The notes under the pieces are model-generated. The model was not told where the DNA came from, searched no databases, and was given only the letters and a program-made list of their open reading frames with translations. Position numbers and translations under genes: made by a program. Below, one piece after another: positions 1 to 9,648 of a DNA stretch of 64,000 bases. The stretch is taken from assembly GCA_901538445.1 (NCBI GenBank), contig LR594584.1:900655-964654 (forward strand). Direction: 5' to 3'. Numbering within the stretch: position 1 is the stretch's first letter; every line of letters starts with the position of its first letter. This DNA comes from Gemmataceae bacterium (GTDB taxonomy: Bacteria; Planctomycetota; Planctomycetia; Gemmatales; Gemmataceae).

Positions 1-51
1 GGGCGGCCCGCCCGACACCCTGGGGTGCCAGCGGACCGGTGAGGTGCGGCT

Positions 52-468
52 TTAGATGAGGACCGTCTCGACCTCGATGTTCCCGCGGGTGGCCTTGGAG
101 TACGGGCAGATCTGGTGGGCGGCGTCCACGATCGCCCGTGCGGTCTCGGGGTCGAGCCCCGGGAGGCTGACGTTGAGCCGGGCGCGGAGGACGAACCCGC
201 CGTCGTTCGTGCCGAGGTCCACCTCGGCATCGACGGCCCGGTCGGCCGGGAGCGTGACCTTCAATTTCTGGGCCGCCACGCCCATCGCACCGAGGTAGCA
301 CGCCGACCAGCCGGCGGCGAACAGTTGCTCCGGGTTGGTCCCGGTCCGGGACGCACCGGGGGACGTGAGCTTCACTTCGAGGCGGCCGTCGGAACTGCGG
401 GCCGCGCCGTCGCGGCCGCCGGTGGTGTGGGTCTTCGCGGTGTACAGCACCTTGGTGATCGTGTCCAT
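52..468 (-). CDS. ohr: Ohr-type organic hydroperoxide resistance peroxiredoxin
   Basis: A 138-residue thiol peroxidase of the OsmC/Ohr superfamily, which reduces organic hydroperoxides in the cytoplasm. The two redox cysteines are visible: Cys57 in FAAGWSACYLGAM and Cys121 in HQICPYSKATRGN. The GGRDG motif around Arg19 is the Ohr signature that orients the catalytic Arg, which favours Ohr over OsmC. The usual length of the family is about 140 residues. A longer frame extends upstream, but the start at 468 (MDTITKVLYTAKTH) matches the family N-terminus. It reads on the minus strand away from its neighbour and appears monocistronic. No MarR-type OhrR regulator gene is adjacent. Confidence 0.93.
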   Translation of the reverse strand: MDTITKVLYTAKTHTTGGRDGAARSSDGRLEVKLTSPGASRTGTNPEQLFAAGWSACYLGAMGVAAQKLKVTLPADRAVDAEVDLGTNDGGFVLRARLNVSLPGLDPETARAIVDAAHQICPYSKATRGNIEVETVLI

Positions 469-575
469 CGTCGGCTCCCGTTCGAGGCTCTGCGGATCGG
501 AACTGCCCGAGGATACCAGGCACCCGGTTGCACTTTGGAACCAATCCGAAGATTTCGCGAACCGGGCGGCGCTCG

Positions 576-1325
576 TCACCGCTTCGCGGGCTCAGCGTTC
601 CACACCTTGATGTCGTCGAAGTACCCGTCTTTTCCGGCGACGCCGAGTTCGATCTTCGATTTCGTCGCGTGGCCGATGCCGGACGATTTCAGGTACGCCA
701 CGGCCGTGCCGTCGATCGACACCCGCATCTCCTCGCCGACCGTCTCCACGACCACCGCGTACCACTTCCCCTGCTCCAGCTTCACCGGGAACGTCGCGCT
801 GCGGCCGGCGAGCAACTTCGCGACCTCGGCCTTCTTCGCCGGGTCGTTCCGCATCTCGCGGATCTCGTTCTTCATGTTGCCGTCGCGCTCGTCGATGATC
901 GTGACGCCGGTCGGCCGCACCTGGGCGCGGCAGATGTGCCCGTAGTGCGCCCCGGTGTACTTGCGGTCGTCGAACTCGACGTCGATCATCGTCGCGCCGT
1001 CGAACTTGATCTTCACCTCGACCACGCTGTCCTTCGTGGGGATCTCGAGCCCGTGAACTGCGGCGTGGGCGGTGACCGCGGGCTTGCCGTCGGCCGCGGG
1101 GACGGTCTTGTCGCGGGTCTGCGTCCCCTTCAGCGTGCCCTTCTCGAACGCGAACGTCGGCACCACCTTGTGCCACTCCTTGACCGGCGTGGCGGCCTCG
1201 AAGTCGTCGGAGAACAGCAGTTCCTTCTTCACCGCGATCGGCGACGCGGGAACCGCCGGCGGGTCGGCGGCCGGGGCGGAGGCGGCGAGGAGCGCGAGCG
1301 GGACCAGGAGCGCGAGCGGCTTCAT
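576..1325 (-). CDS. Secreted concanavalin-A-like (LamG/DUF1080-type) protein
   Basis: A 249-residue exported protein with an N-terminal signal peptide (MKPLALLVPLALLAASAPA) and a likely cleavage after AAD or APA. The body resembles the jelly-roll fold of planctomycete DUF1080/LamG-like proteins: LLFSDDFE near the start, a VEVKIKFDG strand, KWYAVVVETVGEEMRVSIDG and a terminal DGYFDDIKVWN strand. Such domains usually bind or cleave glycans, but no catalytic residues can be assigned here, so no activity is claimed. It lies just upstream of ohr and downstream of the DPP IV-like gene on the same strand, with gaps of about 100 bases and 80 bases. The functional assignment stays at fold level. Confidence 0.75.
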   Translation of the reverse strand: MKPLALLVPLALLAASAPAADPPAVPASPIAVKKELLFSDDFEAATPVKEWHKVVPTFAFEKGTLKGTQTRDKTVPAADGKPAVTAHAAVHGLEIPTKDSVVEVKIKFDGATMIDVEFDDRKYTGAHYGHICRAQVRPTGVTIIDERDGNMKNEIREMRNDPAKKAEVAKLLAGRSATFPVKLEQGKWYAVVVETVGEEMRVSIDGTAVAYLKSSGIGHATKSKIELGVAGKDGYFDDIKVWNAEPAKR

Positions 1326-1402
1326 GTGCGACTCGGAAACGGGGATGTGGGCAGCGACACGGCGTCGTCATGGTACGGCGCGCCGTGCCGCGGCGACACG
1401 CC

Positions 1403-3658
1403 TCACCGCGGGCCGGCCGGGAGGTTCTCGGCGAAGTACCGGGTGAACAGCGCGTGCAGGTGCCGCGTGGTGTTCTTCCCCTCGTGCACCGAGTGGCCAC
1501 GGTTGGGGTACGCCATCAAAGTGAACGGCTTGTTCAGCTCGATCAACTTGTTCACGAGTAGTTCGGACCCCTGGTAGTGGCAGTTGTCGTCGCCGGTGCC
1601 GTGGACGAGCAACAGGTTCCCCTTCAGCCCCGCGGCGTGCGTGATCGGCGACCCCCGCTCGTAGTCGGCCGCGTTCGTCTGGGGCAGGCCCATGTACCGC
1701 TCCTGGTAGACCGTGTCGTACAGCTTCTGGTCCGGCACGGGCGCGATCGCGACCCCGGTGCGGTACAGGTCCGGGTGGCGGAACATCAGGTTCAGCGTCA
1801 GCGATCCGCCGCCGCTCCAGCCCCACACGCCGACGCGGGCCGGGTCCAGGTACGGCCGGTGCTTGAGCAGGTACTTCGCGGCCGCCGACTGGTCCTCGGA
1901 CGCGATCGTGCCGACCCGGCGGTACGCGGCCTTGCGCCACTCGCGGCCGCGGGGCACGGGCGTCCCTCGGTTGTCGAGGCACGCCACCGCGTACCCGTGC
2001 TGGGTGAGCATCAGGTGCCACAGGTAGCGGTCGCCGCCCCACCGGTCCACGACCGACTGGTCGGCCGGCTCGCCGTAGACGTGGAAGATCACCGGGTACT
2101 TCTTCGCGGGGTCGAAGGGCACCGGCTTCATCAGCCAGCCGTCGAGTTCGACGCCGCCGCCGATGTCGGCCCGGACGAACTCGGCCGGGGTGCGGGCGAG
2201 CTTCGCGAGCGCCCCGCGGAGCTTGTCGTTGGTGACCAGCGTTCGCACCACCTTGTGGTCGGGCAGCGAGACGAGTTCGACGCGCGGCGGCGTGCCGAAC
2301 GAAGAGTGCGTGTGGACCGCGAGCCCGCCGCCGGGCGCGATGTCGTAGTCGTGCCACCCCGGCTGGTTCGCGGGCGTGAGCCGCTCCGGCGCGCCGCTGC
2401 CGTCGAGGGCGGACCGGTACAGGTAGTGCTGCGTGGCGTTCTCGGGCGACGCGATGAAGTACACGTGCCCGGCCTTCTCGTCGATGAGCAGCACCTTGAT
2501 CACGTCGAACGCGCCGCGGGTGACGCGCCTCACGGTCCCGCCGTCGCGGCTCACGAGGTACAGGTGCCGCCAGCCGTCGCGCTCGCTGACCCACGACAGC
2601 GCCGCCCCGTTCTCGACCCACTCACAGGCGTCGTCGTTCACGTCCACCCATGCGCCGTCGCGCTCGGTCAGAACGGTCCGCACCTTACCCGTGTGAACGT
2701 CGGCGAGCATCACGTCCACGGCATTCTGGAGCCGGTTGACGCGCTGGAGGAGTAGTTCGCGGGCGCTGCCGGCCCACTCCATCCGCGGGACGTAGAAGTC
2801 GGTGCGGGTGTCGCCGGGGACGTCGATCCACCTGGTCTCGCCGCCGGCCGCGGGGACGACGCCCACGCGGCACGCCGAGTTCCGCTCGCCGGTCTTCGGG
2901 TACGCGAACGTCTTGAGTACCGGGTACGAGCCCTGCGTGTTGTCCACGAGGGTGAACGTCTTCACCCCGCGGGTGTCGAGCTGCCAGTACGCGACCGCCT
3001 TGCCGTCCGGGCTCCACCGCCACCCGTCGCGGCAGAAGAACTCCTCCTCGTACACCCAGTCGAAGGTGCCGTTGACGACCTGATCGGAGCCGTCGGTGGT
3101 GAGCCGCACCGCGGGGCCGCCCCCGACCGGCTCGGCGTACAGGTTGTTCTCGCGGACGTACCCGACGCGGGTGCCGTCGGGCGACAGCTTGGCGAACTGG
3201 AGCGTCGCAGGCTTGGCGTCGCCGCCGAGCTTCGCGAGCTTCCCCGTGGACCTCTGATAGGTCCAGTAGTCGCCCCGGGTGTTCTGCCGCCACACGCGGG
3301 CCGAGTTGGTGTAGATCAGTGCGACGTCGAGGTCTTTCGAGAGCGCGTACCCGTGGACCGGGAGCGGCTCCTTCTCACCGGCCGGGACGAGCTTCTCGGC
3401 GGCGACCAGCACTTCGGCCTTCCCCGTCGCGGCGTCCACGCGGACGATGTCGGCCCACCCCTTCGGCTGCTTCCGCGGCTGGACCGTGGTGTACGCCGAC
3501 CCGTCGAGCCACTTCACTGAGGGGGCGCGCTCGGCCTTGAAGTCGTCCGACGCGAAGATGCGGTCGATGGTGAGTTGGGCCGGGTCACCCGCGGCCGGTT
3601 GTTCCGCGCGAACGGGTCCGGCGAGCAGTACCAACAGCAGGAGCGAGCGGCCGCGCAT
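1403..3658 (-). CDS. Secreted dipeptidyl peptidase IV-type serine peptidase (S9 family)
   Basis: A 751-residue S9 prolyl-oligopeptidase family enzyme that should remove X-Pro or X-Ala dipeptides from peptide N-termini outside the cytoplasm. Signal peptide MRGRSLLLLVLLAGPVRA is followed by a beta-propeller (DPPIV_N) and a C-terminal alpha/beta hydrolase. The catalytic triad is visible as Ser615 in GWSGGGS, Asp691 in HGTGDDNCH and His722 in NRGHSVHEG. The propeller contains DWVYEEEFF, the double-Glu motif that DPP IV enzymes use to hold the substrate amino terminus, which supports DPP IV over other S9 members. The ATG at 3658 is preceded by a clear GGAGGA at about 7 bases, so it is preferred over the longer frame beginning at 3712. 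Confidence 0.92.
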   Translation of the reverse strand: MRGRSLLLLVLLAGPVRAEQPAAGDPAQLTIDRIFASDDFKAERAPSVKWLDGSAYTTVQPRKQPKGWADIVRVDAATGKAEVLVAAEKLVPAGEKEPLPVHGYALSKDLDVALIYTNSARVWRQNTRGDYWTYQRSTGKLAKLGGDAKPATLQFAKLSPDGTRVGYVRENNLYAEPVGGGPAVRLTTDGSDQVVNGTFDWVYEEEFFCRDGWRWSPDGKAVAYWQLDTRGVKTFTLVDNTQGSYPVLKTFAYPKTGERNSACRVGVVPAAGGETRWIDVPGDTRTDFYVPRMEWAGSARELLLQRVNRLQNAVDVMLADVHTGKVRTVLTERDGAWVDVNDDACEWVENGAALSWVSERDGWRHLYLVSRDGGTVRRVTRGAFDVIKVLLIDEKAGHVYFIASPENATQHYLYRSALDGSGAPERLTPANQPGWHDYDIAPGGGLAVHTHSSFGTPPRVELVSLPDHKVVRTLVTNDKLRGALAKLARTPAEFVRADIGGGVELDGWLMKPVPFDPAKKYPVIFHVYGEPADQSVVDRWGGDRYLWHLMLTQHGYAVACLDNRGTPVPRGREWRKAAYRRVGTIASEDQSAAAKYLLKHRPYLDPARVGVWGWSGGGSLTLNLMFRHPDLYRTGVAIAPVPDQKLYDTVYQERYMGLPQTNAADYERGSPITHAAGLKGNLLLVHGTGDDNCHYQGSELLVNKLIELNKPFTLMAYPNRGHSVHEGKNTTRHLHALFTRYFAENLPAGPR

Positions 3659-3825
3659 GGGGTTCCTCCGGGGTGCCTCGCTCAGCTTGTCCCGGGGAGC
3701 CTGCGCCGGCAATCACGATTGGGCGTTCTGCGAAGAATTTGCGGCCCGGCGGGGGCGCACAACCGGACGGTGTGCGCGGACGCGAGGGCGGGACGGCCGC
3801 CGCGCACGGCCGCCCCGACCCGGTG

Positions 3826-5700
3826 TCACTGGTACTCGTAGCCGATGTGGAAGGTGACCCAGCCGTTGGGCAGGCGGCGGATGTTCGTGAGGTGGACCGG
3901 GAGCCCGCCGCCGAGCTGGCTCTTGCTGCTGGGCGTTGTGTACGGGGTGAACGACGTGTTCGCGGCGCTGGGGTACGGCACCGAGCCGAGGAACACCCGC
4001 GGGCCGGTCGCGCCGTCGACGCCGTGCGACTCCTCGAGGATCGGCCGGTTGTTCACCACGCGCCAGATCAGCAGCCCCTCGGCCGGGAGCGCCTCGTCGA
4101 ACCCCTTCCTGCGGCGGTTCTCCAGCAGGAAGTACTCGCTCCCGTCGGCCCGCACCATCACCTTGTAGCACTGGGTCGGGTCGTCCTCGATCGGGGCGAG
4201 GATCAGCTTCTGCTTGACCCGCGGGTCGAGCACGGTCGGCTTCACCCACCCGAGTTGCTCCTTGCTCCACGCGCAGAAGTGTTGGGGCTTGCCGCCGCCG
4301 TTCTGGTTCGACATCGCGCACCACACCCCGGCCCCCTCCGACCCCGGCAGCTCGGGCCGCGCGTACAGGTCCGGGAGCCCGAGCATGTGGCCGAACTCGT
4401 GGCAGAACACGCTGATGTCGTTCATCCGGGTGCCGCCCTCCTGCACGATGAAGTACGGCCACCGCTTGCCGCCGAACGAGACGCTCGCCCGGTGCGGCCA
4501 GTACAGGCCGCCGCGGGTGGTCTGCACCCGGCCCCCGGCGTAGATGAAGAACACGCCGTCCATGTCCTTCAGCGCGTCCTTGTTCTTGTCGGTCAACTTG
4601 GTTAGCGCCTCGGTGAGCAGGGCCGTCTTCTCCCGCGTGTCGGTGCCGCTGCCGGTGGTGTAGTCCATCCGCTTCTTCGACACCTCAACCCAGCCCACGA
4701 ACGCGCCCTCGATCTTGAACGCGCCGTTGCTCAGCTCGCGGTAGTAGTCGTTCATGCTGCCGTGGACGGGCTCGCCCGTGGCCGACTTGCCCTGGTAGCG
4801 GCCGAGGCTGAACATGGACTCTTCCCAGTCCGCGTCCTTGATCTTCGGGTTGTGCTTCACGTCCGGGTACTCGACGCCGATGATCGCGAGCCGGTACGTG
4901 GGCTTCCGCCAGGCGTTCGGGATGCGGTCGTCCCACCCGCCGGACCGGCCGCCCTTCGGGGCATCCTCGGCGGCCAGCACGAGGCTCGCCTCGACGCGCT
5001 TGCCGTCCCGCTCCAGCAGTAGTTCCAGGCGGTCGCCGGGCCGCTTCTCGGCGACCACGGCCCGGAACCCGTCCGGCCCGTCGGTGTCCTTCCCGTCGGC
5101 CTTGAGCAGCACGTCACCGGCCCTGACCCTGGCCTGCTCGGCCGGGCCGCCCGCGGTCACCGCGTCGATCAGCACGCCGATCTTCCCCTTTGGCTTGTCG
5201 CCGAGGGTGACGCCGACGATCGCCCGGCCCGCGGTCGCGCTCATCGGCTTCGAGGCGGGCCGGAGCGTCGCGGTGAGCGTCACCGGTTTCCCCTGCCGCT
5301 CGACCGTCACGCTCAGTTGGTCGCCCGCGAGGCGGCTCCGGAGGGCGTCCCGCACCGACGCCGCGGTCGCGTGCCCGACCGCGTCGAGCTTCAGGAGAAC
5401 GTCACCGGCGGCCAAACCGGACGTCTCGGCGGGCGACTCGGGTTCCACGGCCTCGACCACCGGCTTCCCGTTCCGGTCCTCGACCAGAATGCCCAGGTAC
5501 CCGGCCCCGGTCTGGGACGCGGCGGACACGGTCGTCTTGAACAGCTTGGGATCGGCCGCGACCGCCTCGGCCGCTGTCCGGTACCCGCGGAGGTCGCCGA
5601 TGAGTCGCGGTGGCGGAGCGGCGACCGGGGCCGCTCCGGCGGCAGCGGCGCAGAGGGCCGTGGGGAAGAACGCCGCCGCGATCCAGCGCGTGTACGTCAT
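3826..5700 (-). CDS. Secreted M6-like metalloprotease with two PDZ domains
   Basis: A 624-residue exported protein. After a signal peptide (MTYTRWIAAAFFPTALCAAAAGA) come two PDZ domains (about residues 65-145 and 150-245, with GYLGILVEDRNGKP and GDVLLKAD-type loops). A zinc metallopeptidase domain follows with HEFGHMLGLPD at residues 434-444, matching HExxHxxGxxD. That motif and the downstream QLGWVKP and LLIWRV strands resemble M6 (immune inhibitor A-like) peptidases. PDZ domains probably place substrate C-termini or regulate access. It is followed on the same strand by the DPP IV-like gene about 170 bases downstream, so the pair may cooperate in extracellular protein digestion, which is an inference from proximity. 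Confidence 0.88.
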   Translation of the reverse strand: MTYTRWIAAAFFPTALCAAAAGAAPVAAPPPRLIGDLRGYRTAAEAVAADPKLFKTTVSAASQTGAGYLGILVEDRNGKPVVEAVEPESPAETSGLAAGDVLLKLDAVGHATAASVRDALRSRLAGDQLSVTVERQGKPVTLTATLRPASKPMSATAGRAIVGVTLGDKPKGKIGVLIDAVTAGGPAEQARVRAGDVLLKADGKDTDGPDGFRAVVAEKRPGDRLELLLERDGKRVEASLVLAAEDAPKGGRSGGWDDRIPNAWRKPTYRLAIIGVEYPDVKHNPKIKDADWEESMFSLGRYQGKSATGEPVHGSMNDYYRELSNGAFKIEGAFVGWVEVSKKRMDYTTGSGTDTREKTALLTEALTKLTDKNKDALKDMDGVFFIYAGGRVQTTRGGLYWPHRASVSFGGKRWPYFIVQEGGTRMNDISVFCHEFGHMLGLPDLYARPELPGSEGAGVWCAMSNQNGGGKPQHFCAWSKEQLGWVKPTVLDPRVKQKLILAPIEDDPTQCYKVMVRADGSEYFLLENRRRKGFDEALPAEGLLIWRVVNNRPILEESHGVDGATGPRVFLGSVPYPSAANTSFTPYTTPSSKSQLGGGLPVHLTNIRRLPNGWVTFHIGYEYQ

Positions 5701-5887
5701 GGCAGCACGGGGTGAGTGAGAAGTGTGAGAATCGGGATACTAGCGTTGTAGCCTGCTGCGCGTGAAAGTTTGATGAGTGGGCGGACGCGCGGCTCCTCCG
5801 GGTGGGATTCCGGGTCGCCCCGGTGTGAACCCACCGTCACAGGCACGCCTCCCTGCGGTAACCGACCGCACCAGCGAGGGTCCGACC

Positions 5888-6637
5888 GTGATTGAACGGG
5901 TGCTGATCCAGAAGAAGAACGGCGAGTTCCCGACCGTCAACGGGTGGGTCGCGTGGTGCGGGTTCGACCGCAAGGCGTACCCGATCTCGTTCTTCGAGTG
6001 GCCGGACCTCCGCGACGGCCGCGTCGCGGTGTCCCCGACAACCCTGGTCGTTGGGGGCGTCGCGACGGTGCTACACGCGCTCCGTCTTCTCGGTGCGGCC
6101 CCCGAAACAATCGACTTCCCCGAGTTGCTCCGCCCGTACCTCGGCCGTAGGGTGTGGCCCGCGACGCTGGGCGAGGTACGGGCTCGGTTCACGGGCGACG
6201 CCGCGGAGCCGGTGTTCGTGAAGCCGCGGGAGGTTCATAAGGCGTTCGACGGGGCGGTGTGGTCCGCGTTCCGCGACCTGATCCCGACGGCACACCACCC
6301 GGACGAATTAGCGGTGTGGGCGTCCGACGTGGTGTCGTTCGTGTCCGAGTGGCGGTACTTTGTGCGGCGGCACGAGGTCATCGGCGTCGGGCACTACAAC
6401 GGCGACCCGTTCACCGCCCCCGACCGGGACACAGTCCGCGGGGCCGTTGCCGCGTACCGGCCCGCCGCCCCGGCCGCTTACGGGATCGACTTCGGCGTTA
6501 CGACCGACGGGCGCACGGTGCTGGTCGAGGTGAACGACGCCTACTCGCTCGGGCACATGGGGCTGCGCCCGGTGCCCTACGCGAACATGCTCGAAGACCG
6601 CTGGGTGGAACTCGTGAGCCGAGCCCACACCGCCTGA
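5888..6637 (+). CDS. ATP-grasp domain protein (R2K/DUF4343-like)
   Basis: A 249-residue protein resembling the small ATP-grasp family of the R2K/DUF4343 type. Supporting sequence includes VFVKPREVHKAFDG (ATP-binding lysine strand), SEWRYFVRRHEVIGVGHYNGD, and the metal-binding C-terminal strand TVLVEVNDAYSLGHMGL. Members join a carboxylate to an amine using ATP, but their substrates are mostly unknown. A GTG at 5888 is preferred as start because GAGGG lies about seven bases upstream and the family homology begins there; the open frame runs back to 5777. It is transcribed away from the M6-like gene. No partner gene suggests a substrate. Confidence 0.72.
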   Translation: MIERVLIQKKNGEFPTVNGWVAWCGFDRKAYPISFFEWPDLRDGRVAVSPTTLVVGGVATVLHALRLLGAAPETIDFPELLRPYLGRRVWPATLGEVRARFTGDAAEPVFVKPREVHKAFDGAVWSAFRDLIPTAHHPDELAVWASDVVSFVSEWRYFVRRHEVIGVGHYNGDPFTAPDRDTVRGAVAAYRPAAPAAYGIDFGVTTDGRTVLVEVNDAYSLGHMGLRPVPYANMLEDRWVELVSRAHTA

Positions 6638-6812
6638 CACCAAGAATCGGTGTGGGATGAGGCGACGTCGCGGGGGCGAGGTGGAGGTGGTCGCCCCTCA
6701 CCCTCCGCCACCGGTTCCGAGTCATGTTGATCGCTAACTGGAGCCGGCCTCACAAGCCGACTCCAGAACGGATGCCAACCACCGCGATGCGGTCCGAGAC
6801 CCGAGCGGGGCC

Positions 6813-7520
6813 TCACTTCCCCTGGAGCGGAAGGCAGAAGAACAGGTCCACGGTGTTACCGCTTCCGAAGTTGAGCGTGAACTCGCCGAGCACGGTCACC
6901 GTTTGGCCGACCTCGTACCCCGCGGCCGCGTCCTTGTCGAACGCCGTGAACGAGCAGTTGATCGCGGTCGCGTTCCCGGTCTTCAGGCCCAGCGTCACCG
7001 CGCCCACGTCGTTCGCGGACTTCGACGTGACCTCGCCGGTGACGACCAGGTGCTTCTTGTCGTACTTCTTCACCGTGGCCTCGCGGTCGGCCTCGTACTC
7101 CTTGGCGAGGTCCGCGGCGGAGATCCGCACGGCCGCGTACTCGCCCGGCTCCACGACCACGCACCAGAGCAGCCGGGGCGCGACGAACGTCGGTGCCCAC
7201 AGCCCCTTGATCCGCACCTTCTGCCCCTGCGCGACGGTGGCCCACGGCTCGGGGTCGGTGGTGAAGCACATGACCCCGACCAGCCCCTGGGCCTTGAGCG
7301 TCACGTAGGACTCGCCGCTGATGTTCCGCCCGACCCCGGAGACGGTCCCGGTGAGTTCGATCACCTGCCCGTTGAACTTCGCGTCCCCGGCCTGCGACTG
7401 GTACTCCTCGGCCGTCAGGCGGAACGCCGGCTCGACGCTCGCGACGGGGTCCTCTGCGGCCTGCTTCTTCCCGCACCCGGCGAGTGCCAGCACCGCGACA
7501 ACCGGAAGGAGGGTTCGCAT
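6813..7520 (-). CDS. Lipoprotein with two OB-fold (tRNA_anti-like) domains
   Basis: A 235-residue predicted lipoprotein: MRTLLPVVAVLALAGCGKK has a lipobox LAGC with Cys at residue 16. The mature part carries two tandem OB-fold-like units of the tRNA_anti-like type. One is around QVIELTGTVSGVGR to VRIKGLW, the second around KYDKKHLVVTGEVTSK to VTVLGEF. The intervening AADLAKEYEADREATVKKYDKK helix is typical of that family. Despite the domain name, a surface-anchored lipoprotein is unlikely to act on tRNA; the folds may bind other ligands. The gene sits upstream of the pilT-like gene on the same strand with a gap of about 50 bases. Confidence 0.7.
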   Translation of the reverse strand: MRTLLPVVAVLALAGCGKKQAAEDPVASVEPAFRLTAEEYQSQAGDAKFNGQVIELTGTVSGVGRNISGESYVTLKAQGLVGVMCFTTDPEPWATVAQGQKVRIKGLWAPTFVAPRLLWCVVVEPGEYAAVRISAADLAKEYEADREATVKKYDKKHLVVTGEVTSKSANDVGAVTLGLKTGNATAINCSFTAFDKDAAAGYEVGQTVTVLGEFTLNFGSGNTVDLFFCLPLQGK

Positions 7521-7574
7521 GCGGGGTCCCCGGGGCGGGGCCGGCCGCAGCGGCGCGGCCCACGAGTTACGGCG

Positions 7575-8744
7575 TCACACGAGGCCGGAGGCGGCGACCT
7601 TGATGCCCTTGAGGGCCATCTTGAGCTGCTCGGGGTTCGGCGAGAACTCCAGTGCGGTGGCGCGGTCGATGTCGCCGCGCTCGCACAGGATGCGGATGTT
7701 CTCGTTGAAGTCCATCATGCCCTCGTTGTAGAAGGCCCGGATCGCGTCCAGCAGCTTCTCGTCCTTGTGCTTGAGGATGAGGTCGCGGATCGTCGGGTTC
7801 ACGATCATGATCTCGTTCGACGGCACCCGCGACACGCCCGGCTTGCAGCTCGGGAGCAGCTTCTGCGCCACCACGGCCCGCAGGTTGAACACCATGCTCT
7901 GCCGCACCGCCCCGTGCTGGCTCGGCGGGAACAGCCCGAGGATGCGGTCGATGGTGCTGAAGGCGTTCGAGGCGTGGATCGTCCCGAGCACGACGTGCCC
8001 GGTCTCGGCCGCGTGGACGGCCGACTCGAACGTCTCCGAGTCCCGCATCTCGCCGACCAGGATCACGTCCGGGTCCTCGCGGACCGCGTGCTTGAGGCCG
8101 GTCTTCCAGTCGCACACGTCGAGGAAGATCTCGCGCTGGTTCACGATCGACATCTTGTCGGTGAACATGAACTCGATCGGGTCCTCCAGGGTGAGGATGT
8201 GCAGCGCCTCGGTCGAGTTCATGTAGTCGATCATCGACGCGATCGTGGTCGACTTGCCCGACCCGGTCACGCCCGCGAGGAGCACCATGCCCTGCTCGTA
8301 GTGGCACAGCTTCTCGATGGTCGCGGGCAGCCCGAGCTTCTCGAACGACGGGATGCTCTGGTTCACGAGCCGGGCGACCATCGCGAACTTGCCGCGCTGC
8401 TTGAACAGGTTGACGCGGTACCGGGCCTCGTCGTTGCCGATGACGTGCGCGTAGTCGGCCCCGCCGGTGTCCTCCAGGACCTTTTTGTCCTTCTCCTTCA
8501 TGATCGGCAGGATCAGCTTCTCGAGCGTCTCCTGCGTCAGCACCGGGGTGTTCATCTTCTGGATGACGCCGCGGAGCCGCATCATGCCGGGGAGCCCGGC
8601 CTTCAGGTGCAGGTCCGACCCCTTGTGGAGCATGACCGTGCGGAAGAGCTGGTTGATCTGCGGCTCGCCGGGCACGGGCGCGGCGACCTTCAGGCCCGGC
8701 TCGGACGAGTTCAGGGCGTTCGGCGTGGGCGGCGGCGACGACAT
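7575..8744 (-). CDS. pilT: PilT-family twitching motility retraction ATPase
   Basis: A 389-residue hexameric secretion-type ATPase of the PilT/PilU group, expected to power type IV pilus retraction at the inner membrane. Walker A is GVTGSGKST at residues 158-166; the Asp-box and Walker B region is seen as EDPDVILVGEMRDSETF, and the His-box as ETGHVVLGTIHA. The N-terminal PAS-like domain begins KGSDLHLKAGLPGMMRL. GGAG lies eight bases before the ATG. No pilin or other pil genes are nearby, so it is an isolated copy, as in many planctomycetes. PilU-like or GspE-like function cannot be fully excluded, but the length and boxes fit PilT best. Confidence 0.9.
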   Translation of the reverse strand: MSSPPPTPNALNSSEPGLKVAAPVPGEPQINQLFRTVMLHKGSDLHLKAGLPGMMRLRGVIQKMNTPVLTQETLEKLILPIMKEKDKKVLEDTGGADYAHVIGNDEARYRVNLFKQRGKFAMVARLVNQSIPSFEKLGLPATIEKLCHYEQGMVLLAGVTGSGKSTTIASMIDYMNSTEALHILTLEDPIEFMFTDKMSIVNQREIFLDVCDWKTGLKHAVREDPDVILVGEMRDSETFESAVHAAETGHVVLGTIHASNAFSTIDRILGLFPPSQHGAVRQSMVFNLRAVVAQKLLPSCKPGVSRVPSNEIMIVNPTIRDLILKHKDEKLLDAIRAFYNEGMMDFNENIRILCERGDIDRATALEFSPNPEQLKMALKGIKVAASGLV

Positions 8745-8780
8745 GCGAGGGGCTCCCGTGGTGCGGCGACGTGAGACGGA

Positions 8781-9545
8781 TCAGACCCGGACGGCGACCC
8801 CGCGGGCGGCGAGGTACGCCTTGGTGTCGGGGATCGAGAACTCGTTGTAGTGGAAGATGCTCGCGGCCAGGGCCGCGTCGGCCCCGGCCTCGAAGGCGAG
8901 CCGCAGGTGCTCCGGGTGGCCGGCCCCGCCGCTCGCGACCACCGGGATGTTGACGGCCCGGGTCACCGCCTCCAGGACCGGCAGGTCGTACCCGTTCTTG
9001 GTGCCGTCGGCGTCCATCGAGGTGAGGACGATCTCGCCGGCCCCCAGCTCCTCGACCCGCTTCGCCCACGCGACCGCTTCCAGGCCCGTCGGCTTCCGGC
9101 CGCCGTTGATGAACACCTCCCACACCTCCCGGCCGTCCCGCTGCACCCGCTTGGGGTCGATGTTGACGACGGTGGCGCAGGTGCCGAATTTGCGGGAAAC
9201 TTCGGCGATCAGTTCGGGCGTCTTGACGGCTGCGGAGTTTAGGCTGACTTTTTCGGCCCCGGCCTGGATAAGCTGGGTGGCGTCGTCGAGCGTGCGGATG
9301 CCGCCGCCGACGGTGAACGGCATGAAGATCTGCTCGGCGACCTTGCGGACCATGTCGAGCAGGATCGCCCGGCCCTCGTGGCTCGCCGAGATGTCGAGGA
9401 ACACGAGTTCGTCGGCCCCCTGCTCGTCGTACCGGCGGGCGACCTCGACGGGGTCACCGGCGTCGCGAAGGCCGACGAAGTTCGTCCCCTTCACCACCCG
9501 GCCGCGGTCCACGTCGAGGCAGGGAATGATCCGCTTGTTCAGCAT
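8781..9545 (-). CDS. hisF: Imidazole glycerol phosphate synthase cyclase subunit HisF
   Basis: A 254-residue TIM-barrel enzyme that, with the glutaminase HisH, converts PRFAR and ammonia to imidazole glycerol phosphate and AICAR in histidine synthesis. The catalytic aspartates fall at the canonical positions, Asp11 in [15 protein letters not shown] and Asp130 in VVNIDPKRV. The phosphate-binding loops [10 protein letters not shown] and [11 protein letters not shown] are intact. The length matches the family. No other his genes are present in the window, so the pathway is dispersed. The next gene downstream on this strand is the pilT-like ATPase, 36 bases away, with no functional link apparent. 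Confidence 0.97.
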   Translation of the reverse strand: MLNKRIIPCLDVDRGRVVKGTNFVGLRDAGDPVEVARRYDEQGADELVFLDISASHEGRAILLDMVRKVAEQIFMPFTVGGGIRTLDDATQLIQAGAEKVSLNSAAVKTPELIAEVSRKFGTCATVVNIDPKRVQRDGREVWEVFINGGRKPTGLEAVAWAKRVEELGAGEIVLTSMDADGTKNGYDLPVLEAVTRAVNIPVVASGGAGHPEHLRLAFEAGADAALAASIFHYNEFSIPDTKAYLAARGVAVRV

Positions 9546-9648
9546 GAGTGGTGGGAGCGGGTATCGCGTCGGGACGGGTTAAGAGATTGATGGTAGCGGG
9601 GGTTGCGGGCGGGGTCAACCGTCCAGCCCACCGATCGGAGGGGGCACC

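Noticed and set aside
528-1577. 349-codon plus-strand ORF at the left edge
   Set aside because: Antisense to the secreted lectin-fold gene and parts of its neighbours, with no domain; a shadow frame.
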